From Brachypterus glaber (lineage: Eukaryota > Arthropoda > Insecta > Coleoptera > Kateretidae), in assembly GCA_958510825.1 (NCBI GenBank), contig OY294045.1, positions 12,451,916 to 12,515,915 on the forward strand: a stretch of 64,000 nt of DNA, in the 5' to 3' direction. Under the pieces are notes generated by a model. The model was not told where the DNA came from. It searched no databases and was given only the letters and a program-made list of their open reading frames with translations. The translations under genes were made by a program, and so were the position numbers. Position 1 is the stretch's first letter. Every line of letters begins with the position of its first letter. Below are positions 56,800 through 64,000 of the stretch, piece by piece.

Positions 56800-57174
56800 T
56801 TTAGCTTTTTTCCATTTACATCTTATATTTATATAATTTATGTTATAATTATAAAATTTATTACACATAAAAAATGTTATATATTTCTACTTATTTAAGC
56901 CATTTATTTAATGGCTATAGTAATAGTTTACGATTCGATTTCTAAAATTGTCTATTTTCTCTTCTGGGATCTTTTTAAGTAAATTATTTTTTTCCGTCGG
57001 CAATTTTCTTAGAGGAAGTGGTATTAGTTTTTCATTGCGCATTCGGTGTAAATTTTAAATATTAGAATTTTTCCAATATTTCCGGTTTTAATGAAACCAT
57101 ATTTCAGCATTATCCTGTTTGACATAGGGATCGCATTATTTCTAATCCAATAACTATCTGCAAACCAAATGGCG
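56800..57174. other. AT-rich spacer
   Basis: Nothing recognised. Confidence 0.4.
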
Positions 57175-57592
57175 TTATTCTAATGGAGATTTCTCCCGTT
57201 AGATTAGACAGGGACAAAAGTTCTACCCAAAAAGGATAGAATACATACATACACTCCCACTTCCACCCAACCAAACAAATTCTGTATTTGTTCTTTGTTG
57301 AACAAATACAATATTTACTTGGCCGGGCGAAAAGTGTAACTATATTAAAGAAATTACTGGCGCCATCTAAATTTTAGTAGAATTATCTTATTCTACAGAT
57401 TCACATTAGCTATGTTCGTTCGTGCCGTTCACTGCTACACTTTCCGGCCAACCAAATAAATACTGTATTTGTTGTATGAAAACAAATACAGTATTTATTT
57501 GGTTGGCTGGAAAGTGTAGCACAAATGAGATAGAGATAGGGTAGACGTCTTTTGTTTCATAATTCTAGTTGTAGAGAGCTCCATTAAATCGC
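57175..57592. mobile_element. Family I repeat, uninterrupted copy
   Basis: Collinear with 50455-51290 minus the inserted MITE. It has a 30-bp-arm stem at about 57455-57515 (CCAACCAAATAAATACTGTA facing TACAGTATTTATTTGGTTGG), one mismatch. Serves as the empty-site control. Confidence 0.82.
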
Positions 57593-58820
57593 AATAATTA
57601 TGGTTTAATAAAGTTAATAATTACTAATATTCGTACCGATTAAGGATTATAGAATTACAGAATTAATTAGTATAATTATTTCTATTATTTATGACATTTA
57701 TATTATTTACAATTAAATCCTATAATTGCTTGATTATTTATTTAAGAAGCCTATAATTTGTAATCATAGTTAGTAAGTATACGAGGTAAACTGTAAATAT
57801 TAGTAACATTTTAGCTTTTATAAAAATTTTGTGCAGAATCGCACTATCTCAGCCATTTAGTGCATTCAATGGAAACAGACAAACTAAAGAACTTTTGCCT
57901 CAAGAATTAACATGATGAAATCTACCGTATGCTTTGTTTGAAGCGTCCAAACCAACTACGGTGAGGGGCTGGTGTGGAGTGACTATTGTTTACACTTAGT
58001 ACGCGTAAAGAGAGAGAAAGAATGTGTAAACTCACAGTCTAATGTCCTAAACTTTGTCAAGCAATACAGTGTTGCCGGTTGCAACACCTGCTTTAGATAT
58101 TTTATTGTAAATTTTAAGAAATATTAGTTTTATTTGAGTTTTATATGAACTAGTAGTTTAATTTTAATAAATTTAATTATATTACATTATCAAACATAAT
58201 TATAGTATCGGAGTATAGTAGTTTTTTTAAATTTTAATGTAGGTATAAAGATTTATCATAATGATAAAGTGAAAATTAAGCAACATAGCTCTGGTCACCA
58301 GAAGGTCAAAACTAGGGATACTTATGTTTACACCAGAAGCAGTATCGCGTACGTTTATGTAAACAAACAAACAAAAAGATGACACCTTCATAAACATTGG
58401 TAAAAGTTCTTTGATACAAACTCATGGAAAGCTGTCAAATCACTACTGAAAGCTGTGATCAGTTTCGATTGACAGATGTCCCTGCAATCATGGCTTATCA
58501 ACGTGTTGAGATGATTAGTTTCGATTGATTTTATAAAAGCGCGGAATTGTACTATTTCTGAGTATTTCTAACCTCAAATGGTGATTGTGAAAAGTGACAG
58601 ATATCAGCCATTTGCTAGCAAAATTATCATTTGATGACTTTTGATTAGTTTTGCTGTTTTCATTGAACGCAGTCATTGTTTAATTAAATTGAAACATCGT
58701 TTTTAGAGTCGGATATTACATGGCTCTTACGGAATTAGGGCTAAAATATAGAGTTAATTCTTAAAATCATTTCTGTTATTTATGGCATCCAAATTATTTA
58801 CAATTAAAGCCTATAACACG
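57593..58820. other. AT-rich spacer with faint local duplications
   Basis: AGCCTATAATTTGTAATCAT ... TAAGTATACGAGGTAAA near 57750-57790 resembles 59945-59990 (AGCCCATATTTTGCAGTCAT ... AAGTATATGGGGTAAA), and TTTATGRCAT...ACAATTAAA phrases recur near 57690 and 58780. Probably fragments of one decayed repeat. No gene. Confidence 0.4.
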
Positions 58821-59407
58821 ATTCGCCGTTATTAACTTTTAATTCGACTTTGGAAATTACTCAGTTTTCTTGTACAATTTGTTTACTTATAATGTAAATA
58901 TCAAATTTTAAATAAAAAAAAAAACAAATTATCTCTGGGAAGAAACATATTTATTCACAAAAAAGGGTCACGTGACCTCTTTAACTTGTTAATAAATACA
59001 TCAGTTTGAACAAACATTACATTTTTTTGTTCATTTATTAAAAATAAAAGACCGATTAATTTAAAAATACAAAAATGAAAAAAAATAAATATTTTTTTTT
59101 ATGAAAGGTATTTTAACTTTTTATTTTTTTAGAAATTATTCTTTTTTTAATTTTAATTTTTTTATAATTTTTCATTAAACTATCTTTTGGTTTTAATTAG
59201 TAAGTAAGAGAATGTAACTTTTGTTTAAATTGACTTATTCATTTAAAAGTTATGGAGGTCACGTGACCCTTTTAAATTAAAATATGTTCGCCCGATGGGT
59301 TATTTTACTTTTGGTTTTAAATTGATATACATTATAAGTAAAGGAATTATACAAGAAAACTAAGTGTTTTCCGAAGTCGGTCTAAAAATGAATAACGGTT
59401 ATTCAGG
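58821..59407. mobile_element. Foldback element, ~150-bp arms with CACGTG boxes
   Basis: CCGTTATTAACTTTTAATTCGACTT ... AGTTTTCTTGTACAATTTG ... GGGTCACGTGACCTC (58826-58980) faces GGAGGTCACGTGACCCTTTT ... TACAAGAAAACTAAGTG ... AATAACGGTTATTCAG (59255-59405). AT-rich centre, no ORF. Each arm contains the 10-bp palindrome GGTCACGTGACC. Confidence 0.7.
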
Positions 59408-59575
59408 ATGTTGGTCATCCACCAACCTAACTGTTTTTTTTTTCGAAAATATTTCCGCCATTTTACTGTCGTAATAATTCAGCGAATCGGAAACAGCAAG
59501 AAAAATTCTGTCGTGGACACTACGCCACACGCTGACACAAGCGCCTTTACCTCCCTACAATGCTGCTTTAAAACT

Positions 59576-59830
59576 CAACGAACTAACAACTCTTCTCTCT
59601 AGAATATGCATACCTTTAATATAAAGTATCGCCAACATCTCGGTTTGTTTGTAAACAAATAGTAGGTTTATTCAGGCCTGAACAACAACAATTACCACTA
59701 ACTGTTATTGTTGTCTCTGTTAGAACAAAGCTGTGCGAGTAAGACAGACAAATGTATATGTTGGCTACGTTTTTTTTCAGTTATTACAAATAAAATGCCT
59801 ATTCTAGAGGGAAGACTTATTAGTTCGTTG
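59576..59830. mobile_element. Family J MITE, copy 3 with intact 8-bp duplication
   Basis: Starts CAACGAACTAACAACTCTTC and ends AGACTTATTAGTTCGTTG. Perfect 8-bp duplication TTAAAACT at 59568-59575 and 59831-59838, the hAT hallmark. 255 bp, non-coding. Confidence 0.9.
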
Positions 59831-59838
59831 TTAAAACT

Positions 59839-60450
59839 GCATATAATTAATAAAGTCGACTGGCTCATATGAGAGTCGTGCACGCTGTGCCAATGACGAG
59901 GCCGACTCTCAAGAGAGTCATGCGCAGCGAAAGCGTTAAAGAAGCCCATATTTTGCAGTCATATGTAATTAGCAAGTATATGGGGTAAATTATAAATAAT
60001 AATAAAATTCAAGATTTTATATAAATTTATATTTACATGGTAAACAACAGTAGTATAACTTCTACAAGATAGACAATATGATTTCAATGTCTAAAAACAG
60101 GCACAAAATAACTGCATTCACGTACGGTAAGGTAATTTGAGGTAATAAACATGTATTACTACAATCACACGAATTAATAATAGGAAAAGCATCACTGATT
60201 GGTGGAAAAAATGTTTAAATTTATTGAGAAACCGTTCACCACACCTTACACGTTACAAGCTTACGAGGCATTCTTGGGTTTACTATATGCGGTATTTTAC
60301 AAATTACTTTACACTTCTTTGCACTAGAATCCAGACACTGCAGAAATTTTGAAGCAAGCAAGCCTAATATTACATAGTCCTTCGAGCCCTATATTAAATG
60401 AGCCATATTTTTTTGAGCCGGATATTAATTAGTTGTAGTTACAGCTATAT
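59839..60450. other. Spacer
   Basis: A short inverted pair GAGAGTCG ... CGACTCTC with neighbours lies at about 59871-59911. The rest is AT-rich without recognised features. Confidence 0.4.
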
Positions 60451-60641
60451 AATAGAGAATTTTATAAGCTTTAAATGATGTATTACACGACACCCCTTTC
60501 TATTTAAAAAACAATCCCCTCTTGCCCCCTAAGCATACCAAATATATACCAAAAAATTATTTGAAATAAGTTTTAAATTTCAAGTTGATATCTTAAGCCG
60601 TTCAAAAGTTAAAGGGGGAGGCCGACTTTTGACACGCTGCG
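60451..60641. mobile_element. Family D MITE, right end only
   Basis: GAGAATTTTATAAGCTTTAAATG, ACACCCCTTTCTATTTAAAA and the terminal GGCCGACTTTTGACACGCTGCG before TA match other family D right arms, with more divergence. Confidence 0.7.
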
Positions 60642-60643
60642 TA

Positions 60644-60830
60644 TAGTGTAACACTGTGGGAGCAATTAAAATTAGGTGTTTCGGTAAAAAATACTTGTTT
60701 GCTTAGTTGTAAATTAAAATTTGCCATACAGCATTAAAATTTTGTTGGTGCTTTTTTGTTTCCCATTCCCACATTCGAAGAGCTGTAGCTCCCTTAAAGA
60801 TTTTTTCCAAGCATATGTTCCTTTGTTGCT
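60644..60830. mobile_element. Family A MITE fragment, inverted
   Basis: Reverse complement of about 47830-48045: AGTGTAACACTGTGGGAGCAA, AGCATTAAAATTTTGTTG and CGAAGAGCTGTAGCTCCCTT. Abuts the family D fragment. Confidence 0.65.
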
Positions 60831-61070
60831 TTTTCATTTGTTGAAATGTAGAATCATCCCCTTTATTAAATGCCAAAAGACTGTAAATATCGTGTATAAC
60901 ATAATCTTTCGAGCAGGATACAGCATAGTTCTCGAGCTGGATATCACCTGTTTTTTTTTTAAGCCGGATATAGGTAAACTGATCTGTTTAGCTAATTTAA
61001 ATACCTATAGGTACTATAGCAGGGTATAATAGAATAGTATATTCTATAACTAGTATGGAATAGACAATAG

Positions 61071-61375
61071 TCCGCGCGAGCGGAAAGTTTGTCATACGAG
61101 CCGTCAGGCAAGTATGACGGTCCCGCGAGCGCGGAATGACGTGTTGTAGACTACACTTTTTCTTCGACTGTAAATATGAAACACTGTATGGCTTTAAACT
61201 GCGGATAAGGTTAAAAACAATGTTTTTTGTGACTCGACATTGTAAATGAAACAAAACACATATTTTTAAATAAAGCAGTTAATGTTATTTAATAATTTTA
61301 TCAAAGCAGTACTTAAAAAAGATTTTTAATTAATTTTATATTTACAAATTATAATGAAGGTTATGTGACAAATTG
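61071..61375. repeat. Family F repeat, copy 3 (partial)
   Basis: Carries the hairpin GTCATACGAGCCGTCAGGCAAG ... TATGACGGTCCC and the TATGGCTTTAAACTGCGGAT segment. Ends earlier than copies 1 and 2. Confidence 0.78.
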
Positions 61376-61862
61376 CTGTGCAATCAAATCGCTACAAAAA
61401 CAATTGAATCGTTTCTTTTGCTATCGGTTTCATTTTCAAATTAAAAAAGCTATAGCTTGGTGATTAATTTCTGTTAAAATGTGTCTGTTGTGAAAATAAT
61501 ACTTGTGAAACCGTTCTATGAATATTATAAATATTGAAAGTAATTTTACAATTGAAATTTTGTGTTTTTAATTTATTTTAGTGGGTAAATACAGATTAAT
61601 CAGTTGACATATAATTTGAGGTTATGTTATGGAATTTTTTTTATTTTGTATGAAATGATTATAATAACTGTATCTGGTCAAAAAGAACGGTTAGTTCAAG
61701 ACCAAAAGGTCATATTTCTTTATAAATATTACAGTAAAGGTAAAGGATCTTCTTTTAAAAAGTTTAAAAATAACAAGTTTTAGTTAGCGGGCGAAAAAAA
61801 CTTTTCGTCAGTAAAACATGAACAAAAAGAGTCGCTTTTAGAATCAATCGGATAAAAACAAA
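61376..61862. other. AT-rich spacer
   Basis: Nothing recognised. Confidence 0.4.
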
Positions 61863-62340
61863 TTTTTTCTATTTTGGAACTCTTATAAGCTCATAATCAC
61901 ACGCATTTTGCGTGTTCTTATAGGCCCATAAGAGGTCTGTACTTTTTGTTCTTTTGGGTTGGCAACAGACCTGGCCTATCGCTTGACGTTTTCCGTGCAA
62001 ATGTCAATGTCGCTTTAAAGTTGAATTTTCTACAAAATTTTGTGTTTATGTTATTTTTACCATGTTAAAATTGTGGCTTGGTTAATTACAGTAAAAAATA
62101 GAAGAGATGACTATAAAATATATCAAAATATCATTTGTTCTTAGAATTTTAAACATTGTGTAAACAAAAATCCCTAAATCAGTCATCAATTTAAATGTAG
62201 TTTTTTTTTTTAAATTTTAGAGCAAAATAGAAAAAATTGTATAAAGCATAGTACTTTAGAAAACTCGCCTCAAGCGGCTCGTTTTCTAAACTTGTACTCG
62301 TGCACTATAGGTTATGAAACTAGTACTTTAATATACTATT
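61863..62340 (+). mobile_element. Family G repeat, complete copy
   Basis: From TTTTCTATTTTGGAACTCTT, through a stem CACACGCATTTTGCGTGT, the GGGTTGGCAACAGACCTGG region and the CTCGCCTCAAGCGGCTCG stem, to TAATATACTATT. 478 bp, non-coding, in opposite orientation to the copy at 63638. Confidence 0.8.
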
Positions 62341-62587
62341 AGGCCTTGCAATGATGGTAATCGCTGCAGCGCCTGGGTTATAATTACACTGGACTTCTTT
62401 GCCTTAGACTCGGTCTACATGGTCCAGTGCGTGCAGCTTTATAGCTTAGCATATGTTTTTCAAATAGAATAACGCCACCTAGTCTATGAAAAATTACTGC
62501 AGTCACGAATACTATTAATTTATGCACCTTGTGCACACGCAGCAAAAAATACTGCTGCCAACAGAACAATAGTTTTCCCTATACCTA

Positions 62588-63070
62588 CACTCAGAAAAAT
62601 CTCATCTTGTAAAATGAATAAGAGATTATTTTAATATAAAAAAATTGCTTTTTAAAATATTAAAAGTAAAAACTTTACGTTTTAGTTATGAATAATATTA
62701 AATTAAAAAAATAATTTTTACACCAAAAAGTTTTTCACTTTAAATAAAAGTATTGTCCCTTACTTTCTTATTTTAATGTTTTCTTAATAAAATTATAATA
62801 TTTCCCTTTATATTGTTGAAAAATATCAATATATTAAAAGAACTATTTTTTAAATAACCAGTTTTTTTTATACAAATCATTTCTAGTTTACAAATGATTT
62901 AAATGGAAACATTTTTCAAATTACAATGAAAATTTTTATTTCTACAATGGCTCATAAAATTTAAAAATATCTTTTTGAATTAAGAAAAAACACAGTCGGG
63001 GCAAAAACATATTGGTTTTCTTCTAAAAAAATGACTTTTGTTTGATTATACAACGATTTTTCTCTGAGTG
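62588..63070. mobile_element. 483-bp TA-flanked MITE
   Basis: Termini CACTCAGAAAAATC and GATTTTTCTCTGAGTG, flanked by TA (62586-62587 and 63071-63072). AT-rich interior, no ORF. Its right TA is immediately followed by the TA of the family E copy. Confidence 0.82.
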
Positions 63071-63074
63071 TATA

Positions 63075-63637
63075 CCGGGTGTTTCAGGAAGGTGGTTCAC
63101 CCCCCTTAACTTTTTTACTTTTTTAGGTGGGATCTTGATATTTGCAGTAGCTATATTATGTAAAATTTGATTTTTTAACATAGTAAGAAGTTTTTTGGCA
63201 CTTCCGGTTTCGCCGGAAATAAATCGAACTTCCGATTTTTAAACGGAACACCCTGTATATTTTTACATACTTTGATTTTTTATTCCTTAGATTCCTTATT
63301 CTAAAAACAAGCATATGTCACTTGTCAAATTTTGACAGGTCATGTCGTTATTTAGTCAAAGCTTCATTTTAAATCTTTTGTGTTTTAATGCCAAGATCTT
63401 CCAAACAAACCATTTATGTGTGGTATCAAAATCTTCGCAAGAAGATTCTTTTTCATTTATGCCTAATGAGCCACCTCTTTCTATTTGAAAAAAATGACTA
63501 ATGGACCAAAGTATGATTTTCGAACCTTTAAGAGCCCACCAAATTTAGAGTTTTGGGAAAAAAATCAAAATAGTACTTTTCTGAAAATACTAGAGCAACA
63601 ATTAAGAGAATGAGCTTATTTAAGGCACTCTAGATTT
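63075..63637. mobile_element. Family E MITE, truncated by family G
   Basis: Matches 37030 onward (CCGGGTGTTTCAGGAAGGTGG, CACTTCCGGTTTC, TGTCACTTGTCAAATTTTGA). The right part is cut at 63637 where family G starts. Confidence 0.82.
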
Positions 63638-64000
63638 AATAGTATATTAAAGTACTAGTTTCATAACATACGTTTTTAGTGCACGAGTACAAGTTTAGAA
63701 AACGAGCCGCTTGCGGCGAGTTTTCCAAAGTACTAGTGCGCTAAAAACGTATTATGAAACGAGTGCTTTATACAATTTTTCTATTTTGCTCTAAAATTAA
63801 AAAAAATATAGATTTAAATTTATGACTGATTTAGGGATTTTTGTTTTGGATTGGCATTACAGTTTACACTATGTTTAAAATTCTAGGAACAATAGATATT
63901 TTAATATAATTTACAGTCATCTCTTCTTTTTTCACTGCAATTAACCAGTCCATAATTTTAACACGGTAAAAAATAACCCAAACACAAAATTTTGTAAAAA
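63638..64000 (-). mobile_element. Family G repeat, cut by window edge
   Basis: Reverse copy starting AATAGTATATTAAAGTACTAG and running off the window in the AACACAAAATTTTGTAAAA region. Nearly identical to 52223-52590 apart from the local duplication there. Confidence 0.8.

Overview
This is an AT-rich eukaryotic window made almost entirely of transposable elements and their debris. I see no convincing host protein gene, no bona fide tRNA or rRNA gene, and no prokaryotic feature. The mix is a Penelope-like element with a GIY-YIG domain, several 5'-truncated non-LTR retrotransposons, a tRNA-derived SINE, and dense short inverted-repeat DNA elements with TA, 3-bp, 8-bp or 9-bp target duplications. 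It fits a repeat-rich insect genome, perhaps a beetle. That assignment is an inference from overall character, not from a diagnostic gene.

Layout. 0-8.6 kb: the end of a long-TIR TA-flanked MITE (family D), a GAA microsatellite, a truncated Penelope-like element (1815-3200) with an 86-bp perfect inverted repeat, and a reverse-strand LINE (4732-7100) inserted into a family A MITE. 10-16 kb: a two-unit minisatellite, a G-run cluster, a perfect 103-bp-arm hairpin (11039-11254), an old family B element, a plus-strand LINE split by a SINE, a 140-bp Mutator-like MITE and a tandem duplication. 17-25 kb: family C with a small conserved ORF, a foldback element whose left arm is amplified about six times, a family D copy and a 1.375-kb tandem duplication. 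25-38 kb: an inverted pair of Penelope-like termini, several foldbacks, and families F, D, G, E and H. 39-46 kb: another LINE 3' end, a family C copy split by a 2.4-kb insert that carries a ~121-bp minisatellite, and a ~100-bp minisatellite. 46-64 kb: more MITEs of families A, H, I, B, G and E, and a 195-bp-arm perfect palindrome at 54594-55074.

How it works together. Nothing here looks like a cooperating host pathway; the logic is nested insertion. Paralogous copies serve as empty-site controls for the LINE at 4732, the MITE at 50715 and the 2.4-kb insert at 40579. The most notable signal is a set of three inverted-repeat structures whose ends fold as hammerhead-type self-cleaving RNAs. These are the Penelope-like element end near 3097-3156, the inverted pair at 25331-25704, and the perfect palindrome at 54594-55074. 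The last has a canonical core, a 6-bp stem I with an internal loop, and a self-complementary stem III that would favour a dimeric ribozyme.
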